A stretch of 64,000 bases of DNA from the NCBI RefSeq assembly GCF_965638725.1, contig NC_134981.1:45102849-45166848 (forward strand). The letters are read 5' to 3'. Origin of the DNA: Aptenodytes patagonicus. Lineage: Eukaryota; Chordata; Aves; Sphenisciformes; Spheniscidae. The translations under genes were made by a program, and so were the position numbers. The stretch's first letter is position 1; each line of letters opens with the position of its first letter. Below, in pieces: positions 12,393 to 23,237 of this stretch. Below the pieces are notes generated by a model. The model was not told the DNA's origin. It made no database searches and saw only the letters and a program-made list of their open reading frames with translations.

Positions 12393-13329
12393 TGTGGTGG
12401 GTTGACCTTGGCTGGCTGCCAGGTGTCTACCAAGCTGCTCTCTCACTCCCCCTCCATCAACAGGACAGGGGGAGAAAATACCATGAAGAGCTCGTGGGTC
12501 AAGATAAGGACAGGAAGATCACTCACCAATTACTGTCACGGGCAAAACAGACATGACTTGGGGAAATTAATTTAATTTATTGCCAATTAATAAGAGTAGG
12601 ATAATGAGAAATAAGAACAAAACACCTTCCCCCCACCCCTCCCTTCTTCCGGGGTCAACTTCACTCCTAAATCTTATACCTCCTCCCTGCAAGCGGCGCA
12701 GGGGGATGGGGAATGGGGGTTGTGGTCAGTTCATAACGCTTCATCTCTGCTGCTCCTTCCTCCTCACACTCTTCCCCTGCTCCAGCGTGGGGTCCCTCCC
12801 ATGGGAGACAGTCCTTCATGAACTTCTCCAATGTGGGTCCTTCTCACGGGCTGCAGTTCTTCAAGAACTGCTCTAGCATGGGTCCTTTTCCACAAGGTGC
12901 AGTCCTTCAGGAACAGACTGCTCCAGTGTGGGTCCTTCATGGGGTCACAGGTCCTGCCAGAAAACCTGCTCCTGCGTGGGCTCCTCTCCACAGGCTGCAG
13001 CTTCCTTCAGGGCATAGCCACCTGCTCCAGCATGGGGTCCTCCACGAGCTGCAGGTGGATATCTGCTCCACTGTGGTCCTCCATGGGCTGCAGGGGGACA
13101 ACCTGCCTCACCATGGTCTTCATCACAGGCTGCAGGGGAATCTCTGCTCTGGTGCCTGGAGCACCTCCTCCCCCTCCTTCTTCACTGACCTTGGTGTCTG
13201 CAGAGTTGTTTCTCTCACATATTCTCACTCCTCTCTCCACTGCTGTTGTTCTGCCACAGATTTTTTTTCCCCTTCTTAAATATGTTATCACAGAGGCGCT
13301 ACCACCATTGCTGATTGGCTCAGCTATGT
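12393..13329 (-). repeat. LTR, family 2 (copy 1), with internal tandem units
   Basis: Starts TGTGGTGGGTTGACCTTGG (plus-strand view of the LTR 3' end) and runs to a truncated end near GATTGGCTCAGCT. Relatives are at 23840, 30845 and 40256. From about 12785 to 13150 it carries a run of diverged units of roughly 40 bp (GGTCCTT...GGGCTGCAG...TGCTCCAG...). The long ORFs in this block are by-products of the tandem repeat. Confidence 0.75.
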
Positions 13330-13650
13330 GGGAAAATATTTCGTATTCAGAGGCTCCTGTAGTGACTGCACAATAGGTCCCTGCTAGCTGTCAATCCTGC
13401 GTGAAATCTAGCTGCCCCTGTTGCATAGAGCAGGGAAAGATTGCACCATAGGATTGAGAGGTCCTTTTGGGAGGCTTTTTTTTTTTTGTCATACTGGGCA
13501 CTCCCGTTTCCAATGGCCTTGTTGTCCACAATAACTACAACAGTCTCCTGTTCCATTGCTTCTAAAATTTTCTCCTCTGCCCCACCTCAGAAATCTCTGC
13601 GTCCTTATCCCCTTAATCTAGGATTATTATTCAACGCCGCTGCCAATAGA

Positions 13651-14034
13651 CTAGCTTTCTGTTCCTGTTCCTGTTCTTTTCTTTTTTTTTTTTTGCTTCA
13701 GCTGTCTTTCATCTCTTCCATTAAACACAAATGCAGCAATGCTGACTATTTCATCCAATCCTTTGCCCTGCCATCCAGGCATATGTTTAGAAAAATATTT
13801 TTTAATATCTGGGGCTGACTGATCTACAAAGAAAGATACCATTAGAGTCCGATTTTCCTCATTTTCAGGGTTGACCCCTCCAAACATTCTTACTTGTTTA
13901 ACCAATTGGGTGTAATATTCAGAAGGATGTTCAGCATTTCCTTGCTGGCATTCTTGGACCTTAGCCCAATTTATAGTCTTCCTTCCTGCCAGTTCTAAGG
14001 ATTCTAACAATCCCCCTCTCACTCTCTGCAGCAT
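13651..14034 (-). pseudogene. ERV gag fragment (capsid C-terminal part)
   Basis: A 127-codon open frame with SEYYTQLVKQVRMFGG, SFFVDQSAPDIKKYF and FNGRDERQLKQ. The QSAPDI block is typical of gammaretrovirus-like capsid proteins. The start is arbitrary and the frame ends in a lysine-rich low-complexity tract made by an A-rich slip (about 13680-13700). The zinc knuckle and everything downstream are missing. It is a relic with no expected function. Confidence 0.65.
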
Positions 14035-15078
14035 ATCTCTATTGGCTGGTAAATTGGGGGACTGACCTGGGTCATTGGCTGGCTATGGGGTTCTGCTCTA
14101 TGCTTTCCCGGCCGATCTGTGATTTGTTTCCCAGATTTTAATTCTTTCATCAGGAGTAGAGAGTCTCAAATACTTGCTGCATGTCAGCCCGTGTAGGATT
14201 ATAAACATGGAAGATGCCGCATATAGTTTGCATCACCTTCTCCGTATCATCCCACAGTCTAGGAATTTGTTATTGCCCCAAAACCAAATCAGCGGGTGCA
14301 AATGGCATGTGGACTGTTCCCACAGAAAGCTGACCAGGTTCCAGTCCTGGCCCTATAATTTTTGTTGGAGAGGTGCTTGCAAACCAGAAGCAGTAGCAAT
14401 AGCTCAAGCAGAAACCAGAGTAAAAGCAGAAAAAAAAAGAGCAGTAGGATAGGCAGATGGAGCTGAATATGGAACATCCCTGATTTTCCCATTCAGACAG
14501 AGATTTTACTCAGTTTCTGACCCAAAGGGGAAACTTCTCTCTGATATCTATAAATTCTGGAATGTAAAGAGCTCTTATTTTTCCTGTTCGTTCAGAGATC
14601 TTTACTTATTTTCTGCTCCGGAGGGAAATTTTTATTTTTTTTTGATACCTGATATACCAATAGTCCAGTAATTATCCTAGATATACCAATGGTCCATTTG
14701 TGATGGGAACCAATCCTCCAATTGCTGGCATAAATAGCTCAACTTAATATCATCAAAAGAAACAGACTGTCGCCGCATTTGGTACGTGTCACCAAAGGCA
14801 GTAACTTCTGTACAAATTTCCTGACACAGGGCTTGGGCTTTTGACGACCCAGCCATCCCATCAATATATTTTTACAATTCATCTACCGATGACCTCCTAA
14901 CTATACTTTGTCAGCCTCCCATTATTACAAAAAAAAATCACCTCCTTACCATCAAACAAGATCCACGTTTCACTATCCCCGTGCATGAGTATCTTGAGGT
15001 GAACACACCCACAAGCTGGCAGTGCAGATCGTTGGGATCTGGGTGGTAGTGAGACATTGGATCAGGCAAGTCGGGTAT

Positions 15079-15096
15079 GTCCTATCTGGGTCACCA
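15079..15096 (-). other. Degenerate primer-binding site of the truncated ERV
   Basis: Four bases from the LTR end, the minus strand reads TGGTGACCCAGATAGGAC. It matches 14 of 18 positions of the tRNA-Arg-type site in the provirus at 48977-48994, and only its first nine bases agree with a tRNA-Trp site. The spacing and the TGG start support a PBS. Confidence 0.5.
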
Positions 15097-15099
15097 AAC

Positions 15100-15719
15100 T
15101 GTTACAAAAATTTGCAACTGGCCCGTGCCAACTGAGGAGAGAGGCTAGGATGCAAAGTATAGAATTACAAGGGTAAATATTTATTCATGCGCATGAGGTG
15201 TCCCAGCCAAATTGGGGCACCCCAAATGTGGTTTTACACAGGGTTCTTATACCCTTCAAATGTTCAGGTGCAACACGATTTGACTAATCGCTAACACCCA
15301 CACTACCGATCACTAATCATAGTATAATTTTGCAAAGCAACTATATTTCTGCAGCATTCTTGCTGCTTGTCTATTGATCCAGATGTCCCTGGAGCCAGTC
15401 CTGCTATAGTTACTTATCATCTGTGACGCCAGACGACGCTGGGAGGGTTTCAGAGACATGTTAGAGGGGCTAGGATGCTGGCGCTACCTTGGTTGTCCAG
15501 ACAGCTCTAAGCTTCCAAGAAGCAAAGTCCTTATTTCCAGGGCTGGGCTGTCCTTTAGTTTGTTTTACTTAAGCATGAACAATACCAAAGTCTCCAGTAA
15601 AATTCCACTACCTCATTACATTACAGTGTATAATGTGAACTAATATATATTAACAATGTTAATACGCTTTCATACTATTAAGACTGATTGATATAATAGG
15701 GAAGGGAATTTTCATAACA
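15100..15719 (-). repeat. 5' LTR of the truncated ERV
   Basis: Bounded by TGTTACAAAA and TTTTCATAACA, so on the minus strand it begins TGTTATGAAAA and ends TTTTTGTAACA. AATAAA lies on the minus strand (complement of ATTTATT near 15180). A primer-binding-like site follows directly, so this is the 5' LTR of the element that extends toward lower coordinates. Confidence 0.7.
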
Positions 15720-15866
15720 GTTCTCAGCATCCAAAAGGATGTAAGATTATCTATACTATTCTCTCCTTATAGTGCTAGCTCTTATAAATAGCATTTTAAA
15801 CAATACCTTACAGAGTCTGAGTGCCTTTCTTACTGGGATCATAATGGACCAGCACCACCTGGTGCA
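15720..15866 (+). repeat. ERV-derived repeat, second copy
   Basis: The block CAGCATCCAAAAGGATGTAA through CACCACCTGGTGCAA matches the pieces at about 2497-2524 and 5013-5140, where a CR1 splits it. Here it is uninterrupted but abuts the LTR at 15719. Confidence 0.6.
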
Positions 15867-16599
15867 AAACAATTTGTAGTCATTAGATGTTCATTCATGG
15901 TTTAATAATATTGATTCCTCTTTGAGAGTTAAGGTGAAGGGTACACTATGTCAAGTTAAGGCAAACTATAGAAATGTTATAAATATCCCCAAACCAAGTT
16001 TCAGTAAGTGCCCTGATTTTACAGAGATTTAATACTTCTACTGAACATTTTAAAGCCCCTCTGGCTGTAACTAATTCTCAGCTGACCCATACAAATAATA
16101 CTAACATTTCAAAGAGAAATACTTTAATACTTATGAGCAATTTTTACACTCATTCACTAACTGCAGAACCAGTTGGACAAAAACCTTTAATATTTGGTAA
16201 AAATATATGTCTTTAGAGGAAATCTCTATCCATAATGCAAGAGCAAAGGCTCTTTTGTAAGTCTGACGTACATTTGCAGGTAACACATTGATAATTGTGT
16301 CTAGCATGGATTTAGTTTCAGTACAAACTAGTACACTCTGCAGTTAAAAAAGTTTGAAGGATAAAGGTACGTTCATTCATACTTATAGTTGTATGGCTTC
16401 ACTGGGCTTGTAACACGATCTTCGTGCTAGTATATACATGGGGGTTAAGACAGTTGAAAACTGCACACCTGCAAGCAGGTCTACTATCAGGTCCCTGGTG
16501 CCAAGGTTCCACACGCTTAATCTCCCCAGCCCCCCTCAAATTCTCCTCAACGGGCATACCAAACGCATACCAGGAGGAGGTGCAAGCGTCCTAAATCTC
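15867..16599. other. Non-coding flank, nothing recognised
   Basis: AT-rich sequence upstream of the probable BRD10 promoter. No repeat or ORF with a recognisable domain. Confidence 0.5.
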
Positions 16600-17782
16600 A
16601 CATACCTTTTCTAAGCGAGTCGCTTTCTGATGATGCCAACTCAGCTGGTGTCCAAAATAACCGGCGTGCTGCCTTACTGGCTATAGTCTCTACTTGGGCG
16701 CATGCGTACTAGGTAAGGAAACTTGTTTCTTTCTCTTGCTCCTTTTCTAGGCCTCACAGAGGACCAAGTCCCTGCTCTCTTCTATTAACCTGTCCTTGCT
16801 GTGCTATTAACTGACAGCATTGCTAGCTTTGGTAACAGCTATGTCCCACAGCAGAAAGCCTGGCTCCGTTGTGTTGTGTTGTGATGTGAGGAGGGGAACT
16901 GTCCGGAATGTAGATAGAGGCTAGCTGGGGGCTGTGAGCGAGAAGGCGGTGCTTGCTGTTGTTTCTGTTGTTGCTGTCGTGCACTGAGGCCCTGCAGCCT
17001 GACTCACCTTCCTTTTCTCAGGAGATGCCCGTTCCGAGGTGGGTGATTGAAGGAGGCTTCCGTGGGGTGAGGAATCAGTAAGGGCAGTGGCCGCATCATA
17101 GGGAATGGATGACACACGCAAGCAGGGGCAGTTTCTGGATGGCAGGAAGCAGCTGGCGGGGTCCTCTTGCCTGCTGCAGGTAGCGGGAGAAGCCAGAGGA
17201 GCTGGACTGAACGCCAGCCGGTGCTTTCTTCGTCCCTCTCCTGAGAAGGGAGGTGTGCGTGTGTGTGTCTGTGTGTGTGTGTGTGTGGGTGATGATGCTT
17301 GAATGCCCCGTGAAGAGGGCGGTACCTGAGGACAAGGGACAGGGAGCTACTTCCGGAGTAGGCACAGCAGAAGCAGTAGCCTTCACTCAATGCCAATGGG
17401 AGGAGGTGTGCAAGCAGAGCTGTGTGCAGGTTCAGTTGAGCCCATTTTACGTGGCTGACTCGGACCGGGACAGACCCCGGTGAGGAAGCTTGCACTAGCG
17501 CTGAGGAGGGATGGGTCACTCAGTAGCCACGGCCGCCTACTCTCCTGTTGCTTCAGAGAAGTTAATGTTCCTCTTCCCACTTTAGGGTAGGGGTGAGGAC
17601 GTCGGAGGGAGCGTGCTGAGAGACTGACTTGTGTACATAGGTGAACTCGATCTCTGTTCCCCGGCTTGGTGAGAGGGGGAGTACAGAAGTCTTTAGCCGA
17701 TGCTGAAGAGCTTAATTCCTGGGCTGAGTGCCCCCTTCAGGAGCGGTACAGTATATGTGCATGCATACCCGGGGTGAGAGAA
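16600..17782 (+). promoter_or_regulatory. BRD10: Probable BRD10 promoter and 5' UTR region
   Basis: Sequence becomes more GC-rich here, just upstream of the first coding exon. An NRF1-like palindrome GCGCATGCGT lies at 16698-16707. It is followed by a strong splice-donor-like AG/GTAAGG (exon end 16712), so a noncoding first exon may end there. The transcription start cannot be fixed from sequence. The minus-strand ORFs here look like chance frames. Confidence 0.45.
17253..17290 (+). repeat. GT microsatellite in the BRD10 5' region
   Basis: An imperfect (GT)n run of about 38 bp, with one C interruption near the middle, about 490 bp upstream of the proposed start codon. It may be length-polymorphic. 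Confidence 0.85.
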
Positions 17783-18333
17783 ATGGACCTGGCACGGCCC
17801 ATGGGGGCTGTGGGGAAGCTGCCGCCCGTTGCTCCAGACGGAGCGGTTTCAAAGGATCCAGCCCTAGCCAGCGGCCCTCCAGAGAGGGAGGAGGATCATC
17901 AGCAGGATGAGGATAATGATGATGATGTGGGAGGCAAGAACAGCAGCTGTACCTGGGAACAGAATTTAAGTCCGGAGTTGCAGCAAGGGTACCGCATACT
18001 GTGTGAGTTTCTTCTGGAGAAGCATCGTCCACTGACAACACCTTTCCTGAAGCCGCTCGCAGATCAGGCATCCATCAGGGATGAAAGAGGAGGTGCATCC
18101 CAGTCAGGTTATGGCAACAGTTGCTCCTTTCAGCAGTCATCAGCTGGAATGTGGCTACTGAAGATGGAAGAGAAATTTTCCAGTGGGCAGTACACAGGGA
18201 TAACAGATTTTGTGGCTGACTTCCGGCTGATGCTGGAGATGTGTTACCGGCTTCATGGTGTGGATCACTGGCTATCCAAGCAGGCCCAGAAGCTAGAGGT
18301 GATGCTGGAACAGAAGCTGGCACTGCTGTCCCG
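17783..18333 (+). CDS. BRD10: BRD10 coding exon 1 (atypical bromodomain)
   Basis: Residues 1-183 plus two bases of codon 184. I start at the ATG at 17783 because it is the first in-frame ATG, with G at -3 and G at +4. A second in-frame ATG follows six codons later. Residues 36-48 are acidic. Residues 62-180 resemble a bromodomain: LSPELQQGYRILCEFLLEK for the first helix, FVADFRLMLEMCYRLHG for the later helices, and LSKQAQKLEVMLEQKLALL for the last. Where canonical bromodomains carry the acetyl-lysine-binding Asn (YN), this protein has CYRLHG (H158). The donor CCG/GTAGGT follows 18333. Confidence 0.85.
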
Positions 18334-18714
18334 GTAGGTGTAACAAAGGATTGTGTTCAGAGGCTCTGGCAGGTGCTATTTATGTAAACCAGAGTTGGGA
18401 GTGTGTATTTGACCTGAATACTAAATACCAAAATGAAAAAAGGCTTATCAGTTCCTGACTAGAGATTTTGCTTCTGACAGAGGCCTCCCATGACATATAG
18501 GAGCGCTTGTTTGGATGTAATAATAAATTTAACTGTTTCCCTTATTTTTTGCTGGTGTAAGTCAATAAATCTGCCCGACTTCTATAGAATGTCTCTTCTA
18601 AATTGACAACCTTGTCTGATAAAAGTAAATGATATCTCATATGATTTGTACAGTGTTATGTTACAGTGATATCCATCTTATCTGTAATTTAAATGAAATA
18701 TGGAGCCCAAACTG
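18334..18714 (+). other. BRD10 intron 1, proximal part
   Basis: Intron sequence between the exon 1 donor and the left end of the palindrome. No repeat or ORF recognised. Confidence 0.6.
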
Positions 18715-20527
18715 CCTTGTTTGATACCGCTATTAAATGTCGGCATAGTACTTGATGATGATATAAAAAGGGAAGACGTCCCTTGGCCCATGCTCATTAT
18801 AATCTCAAAAGGCAAAATGAAAACTATGGTATGGGTAAATACAAGTCCCTGGTAGCAATTTATTCTTTGGCCAAGACAACTGGAGAATGGAAAACTTTCA
18901 GATATAATGTAAAAGGCCCAACTTGAGTCACAACTCAGGTATGAGTTTTCTTATTAGAAAATTGTGAGGTGCTTCTTAGCCTGAAAGGTCTATCAGCCTT
19001 CTGTGGAAGGAGCTTGGTACCTTGTATATCAAAGCTGCAAGTTGTATGGGGGAAGGGAGAGTAGGTGTTAATAAATACGTGAAGTTAAATATATCCACTG
19101 TTCTCAAACTTGTTAGTGACACAGAGCAGTGCTGCCTGCTGGTGAGATGGACCTTGCTCATCTAGTGGGAATGCTTAAGAAGTGAGGTGTGGAACCCAGT
19201 TGAATAAGCTGTAGTAGATGCATTCTGGCTTGGTGCATTCTGGCTTGGTGCATCAACGCTACACCTTTTGAAACTGTTTTTTTGCATAGCAACAGGTTTG
19301 GGGTGGAGGGGAAAGAGCTGAACCCTATGGGGCATGAACACTGCCAGTGTTCTCAAGTGAAGTTTGGTTTAAAAAAAGATTGGGAACTACTGACTTAAAG
19401 GAGTAATTGCTGACATAAATAGCTAACCAAGTTAGATTTGACTCAAGTCAGGCATGGATTTACAAGGTAAGGAAACCCTTGTTATCCCTCATCTTATCTG
19501 TTGCAGTACAGGGAAACATGACTAGTATTGGAGCTCTGTTAGAGCTGTGGTGGGGTAGCAAGAGATGAAGACTAAAGCCCTTTCCCTGGCCATTGTATGC
19601 TGAGGCATCTGTACTATCTCTTAAATGTTGTTAACTTCACCCTATCTACAAGTTTGGACTCTTTGACCTTGATGTGATCTACATCAGGAAGGAGGGTTCT
19701 ATCCGCTCCTGCAAATTATCTCCACAACTACTTTATACTGGCATGATGGCAAATGGCTTATAAAGTATTTTATTTTTTTCCATTTTTTTTCCCATCTGCC
19801 TAGAGGCAGCTGATTGCCCTTACTAAGGTTAACAGTAATTGTATTTGTTTGTAATAGTATCAGTTACCTATGATCATCTGATAGTTGATGGCCATCAACA
19901 CTCAGCTATTTTTATGATGATGAAACTCTTATCATAAAGTGATGGTGAAGAAATGTCTAATTGAATATTTGAGATAAGAATCCATTTAATCTAAGGTAGC
20001 ACATGGAGAGAAGACTCTTATCGTGGTTTAACCTCAGCTGGCAACTGAGCACCACACAGCCACTCGCTCACTCTCCCCGCCCCGGTGGGATGGGGGAGAG
20101 AAACGGAGGAGTAAAAGTGAGAAAACTCGTGGGTTGAGATAAGAACAGTTTAATAATTGAAATAAAATAAAGTAAAATAGTAATAATAATAATAATGATG
20201 ATGATGATGATGATGATAAAAGAATATACAAAACAAGTGATGCACAATGCAATTGCTCACCACCCGCCGACCGATGCCCAGCCAGTCCCTGAGCAGCGGT
20301 CACCCCGCCCCCACGGCCAACTACCCCCAGTTTATGTACTGAGCATGACGTCCCATGGTATGGAATGTCCCTTTGGCCAGTTTGGGTCAGCTGTCCTGGC
20401 TGTGCCCCCTCCCAGCTTCTTGGGCACCTCCAGCCTTCTCAGTCGGTAGAGCATGGGAAGCTGAAAAGTCCTTGACTAGTGTAAGCACTACTTAGCGACA
20501 ACTAAACCATCCGTGTGTTAACTCTAT
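18715..20527 (+). repeat. Left arm of a palindrome in BRD10 intron 1
   Basis: The reverse complement of this arm recurs at 20534-22409. Bases 18715-20518 pair with 20606-22409 (paired coordinates sum to 41124), and 20519-20527 pair with 20534-20542. The left arm lacks 63 bp present in the right arm (20543-20605). All ORFs within the arms recur with identical translations on the opposite strand, and every stretch I compared is identical. About 1.3 kb of the arm is unique intron sequence; the inner part is an LTR. Confidence 0.93.
20019..20527 (-). repeat. LTR, family 1 (copy 3a), inner part of left palindrome arm
   Basis: Minus-strand LTR starting at TATCGTGGTTTAACC (usual TGTCGTGG, one change). 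It contains (TAA)n and (GAT)n runs at about 20178-20217. About 63 bp near its U3 start are deleted between 20518 and 20519. It faces the copy at 20531 head to head. Confidence 0.85.
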
Positions 20528-20530
20528 TAA

Positions 20531-21105
20531 GGGATAGAGTTAATTTCCTTCCTAGTAGCTGGTACAGTGCTGTGTTTTGGATTTAGGATGAGAACAATGT
20601 TGATTACACACGGATGGTTTAGTTGTCGCTAAGTAGTGCTTACACTAGTCAAGGACTTTTCAGCTTCCCATGCTCTACCGACTGAGAAGGCTGGAGGTGC
20701 CCAAGAAGCTGGGAGGGGGCACAGCCAGGACAGCTGACCCAAACTGGCCAAAGGGACATTCCATACCATGGGACGTCATGCTCAGTACATAAACTGGGGG
20801 TAGTTGGCCGTGGGGGCGGGGTGACCGCTGCTCAGGGACTGGCTGGGCATCGGTCGGCGGGTGGTGAGCAATTGCATTGTGCATCACTTGTTTTGTATAT
20901 TCTTTTATCATCATCATCATCATCATCATTATTATTATTATTACTATTTTACTTTATTTTATTTCAATTATTAAACTGTTCTTATCTCAACCCACGAGTT
21001 TTCTCACTTTTACTCCTCCGTTTCTCTCCCCCATCCCACCGGGGCGGGGAGAGTGAGCGAGTGGCTGTGTGGTGCTCAGTTGCCAGCTGAGGTTAAACCA
21101 CGATA
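20531..21105 (+). repeat. LTR, family 1 (copy 3b), inner part of right palindrome arm
   Basis: Plus-strand LTR lacking only about 16 bp of its 5' terminus (it starts at GGGATAGAGTTAATTTCC) and running to the CCACGATA end. It has the TACATAAACTGG TATA-like region and ATTAAA near the poly-A position, as in the full copies. Confidence 0.85.
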
Positions 21106-22409
21106 AGAGTCTTCTCTCCATGTGCTACCTTAGATTAAATGGATTCTTATCTCAAATATTCAATTAGACATTTCTTCACCATCACTTTATGATAAGAGTT
21201 TCATCATCATAAAAATAGCTGAGTGTTGATGGCCATCAACTATCAGATGATCATAGGTAACTGATACTATTACAAACAAATACAATTACTGTTAACCTTA
21301 GTAAGGGCAATCAGCTGCCTCTAGGCAGATGGGAAAAAAAATGGAAAAAAATAAAATACTTTATAAGCCATTTGCCATCATGCCAGTATAAAGTAGTTGT
21401 GGAGATAATTTGCAGGAGCGGATAGAACCCTCCTTCCTGATGTAGATCACATCAAGGTCAAAGAGTCCAAACTTGTAGATAGGGTGAAGTTAACAACATT
21501 TAAGAGATAGTACAGATGCCTCAGCATACAATGGCCAGGGAAAGGGCTTTAGTCTTCATCTCTTGCTACCCCACCACAGCTCTAACAGAGCTCCAATACT
21601 AGTCATGTTTCCCTGTACTGCAACAGATAAGATGAGGGATAACAAGGGTTTCCTTACCTTGTAAATCCATGCCTGACTTGAGTCAAATCTAACTTGGTTA
21701 GCTATTTATGTCAGCAATTACTCCTTTAAGTCAGTAGTTCCCAATCTTTTTTTAAACCAAACTTCACTTGAGAACACTGGCAGTGTTCATGCCCCATAGG
21801 GTTCAGCTCTTTCCCCTCCACCCCAAACCTGTTGCTATGCAAAAAAACAGTTTCAAAAGGTGTAGCGTTGATGCACCAAGCCAGAATGCACCAAGCCAGA
21901 ATGCATCTACTACAGCTTATTCAACTGGGTTCCACACCTCACTTCTTAAGCATTCCCACTAGATGAGCAAGGTCCATCTCACCAGCAGGCAGCACTGCTC
22001 TGTGTCACTAACAAGTTTGAGAACAGTGGATATATTTAACTTCACGTATTTATTAACACCTACTCTCCCTTCCCCCATACAACTTGCAGCTTTGATATAC
22101 AAGGTACCAAGCTCCTTCCACAGAAGGCTGATAGACCTTTCAGGCTAAGAAGCACCTCACAATTTTCTAATAAGAAAACTCATACCTGAGTTGTGACTCA
22201 AGTTGGGCCTTTTACATTATATCTGAAAGTTTTCCATTCTCCAGTTGTCTTGGCCAAAGAATAAATTGCTACCAGGGACTTGTATTTACCCATACCATAG
22301 TTTTCATTTTGCCTTTTGAGATTATAATGAGCATGGGCCAAGGGACGTCTTCCCTTTTTATATCATCATCAAGTACTATGCCGACATTTAATAGCGGTAT
22401 CAAACAAGG
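20534..22409 (+). repeat. Right arm of the palindrome in BRD10 intron 1
   Basis: Inverted copy of 18715-20527 plus 63 extra bp (20543-20605). Homology stops between 22409 and 22410, which matches the left-arm limit at 18715. Beyond it, 22410-22947 is ordinary intron leading to exon 2. Confidence 0.93.
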
Positions 22410-22947
22410 AAGGTGGTGTGATAGAGAGTCACTCTTCCCTTAAGTGTGCATGTGGTAGTCAGGTGTAACTTTAAACAACAGTCTGTCTCTTCCCCCTGCC
22501 TTCCCTTTGAGACCTAAACTCTGTTCAGGCCAGTGGCGAGGGATTTTTATTTGTTTGCTTTTTAATTCTTTCGGTACTTGTATGTGGCATTTAAAAAAAT
22601 CGTAGTTTCTTATCTCAAGTCTGGTGAAATGACTCTCTCCAAATGTTTACAGATAGTTTTTTTCTAAATTATTCTCCAAATAATATTCAATTACTTCTTT
22701 GAGTTAAATATTCACCATTTTTAATAGTTCATGTCTTTAATTGTCAGTTGATCGCTTCTAAATTTAAACTTTTGTAAGGGAACCTATATTTTAGAGCTGA
22801 AAAAATTGGCAATTCTTATCATGGCACTTCTGCTCAGAAAAATCCAATTATTGTTAATGTGATTATTCTGTGTTTGGAAGCGTAGGTGTCAAACTGCTGC
22901 TTGTCAGGAACACTGTAATTGTGAATTGACTTGCTTTTTCCTTCTAG
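22410..22947 (+). other. BRD10 intron 1, distal part
   Basis: AT-rich intron ending in TTTTTCCTTCTAG, a good polypyrimidine tract and acceptor for exon 2. No repeat recognised. Confidence 0.65.
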
Positions 22948-23148
22948 GCGTTTGAGAGCAAAAACAACAATAGCTGTAACATCAAGAGGGTGCTATGGGC
23001 TGGAAGATGAGATGGGAAGGGCATGCACTTCAACAAGACGTCGTTCCACACCTCGTACTTTAGTAGGCTTGACAACAGGTGTCTTTGAGTCCATAATGGT
23101 TCAGGTTCTGAGACAGGAAGAACAGCTGAGAGCAAAGGAGGAAAAGAG
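22948..23148 (+). CDS. BRD10: BRD10 coding exon 2
   Basis: 201 nt completing codon 184 and encoding residues 185-250, phase 2 at both ends. It includes STRRRSTPRTLVGLTTGVFE, a basic and Thr-rich stretch, and ends in the charged helix EEQLRAKEEKR-like segment that continues into exon 3. The acceptor is TTCTAG and the donor AGAG/GTAATA. Confidence 0.88.
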
Positions 23149-23237
23149 GTAATAGGAAAAAATTGGGGGTGGGAGGAATTGTTTTTAGTAATCTTGTCTT
23201 CATGTTTCTCTAAAGCACCTTCTTTAGGAGAATAAAA

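Larger units (their letters stand above)
13330..15099 (-). mobile_element. Truncated ERV internal region (leader and partial gag)
   Basis: Minus-strand internal sequence lies downstream of the LTR at 15100-15719. Next to the LTR is a primer-binding-like site, then a leader of about 1 kb, then gag. No pro, pol or env is present. The element is cut near 13330 where a family 2 LTR begins. The leader has two related blocks, near 14490-14540 and 14590-14640. Confidence 0.6.

Noticed and set aside
12818..13376. Overlapping ORFs of 153 and 181 codons on the plus strand
   Set aside because: They arise from the tandem units of a minus-strand LTR and shift with repeat number. No protein family fits.
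15079..15096. tRNA-Trp primer site (alpharetrovirus type) at the truncated ERV
   Set aside because: Only the first nine bases agree with the Trp site. The Arg-type site of the second provirus matches better, and gag is gammaretrovirus-like.
17004..17519. 171-codon minus-strand ORF over the BRD10 5' region
   Set aside because: It spans the GT microsatellite (an HTHTHTH stretch) and has low-complexity composition. Probably a GC-rich chance frame.
18715..22409. Inverted repeat made only of two LTRs
   Set aside because: The identical arms extend about 1.3 kb beyond the LTR on each side, so the whole block was duplicated, not just two LTR insertions.
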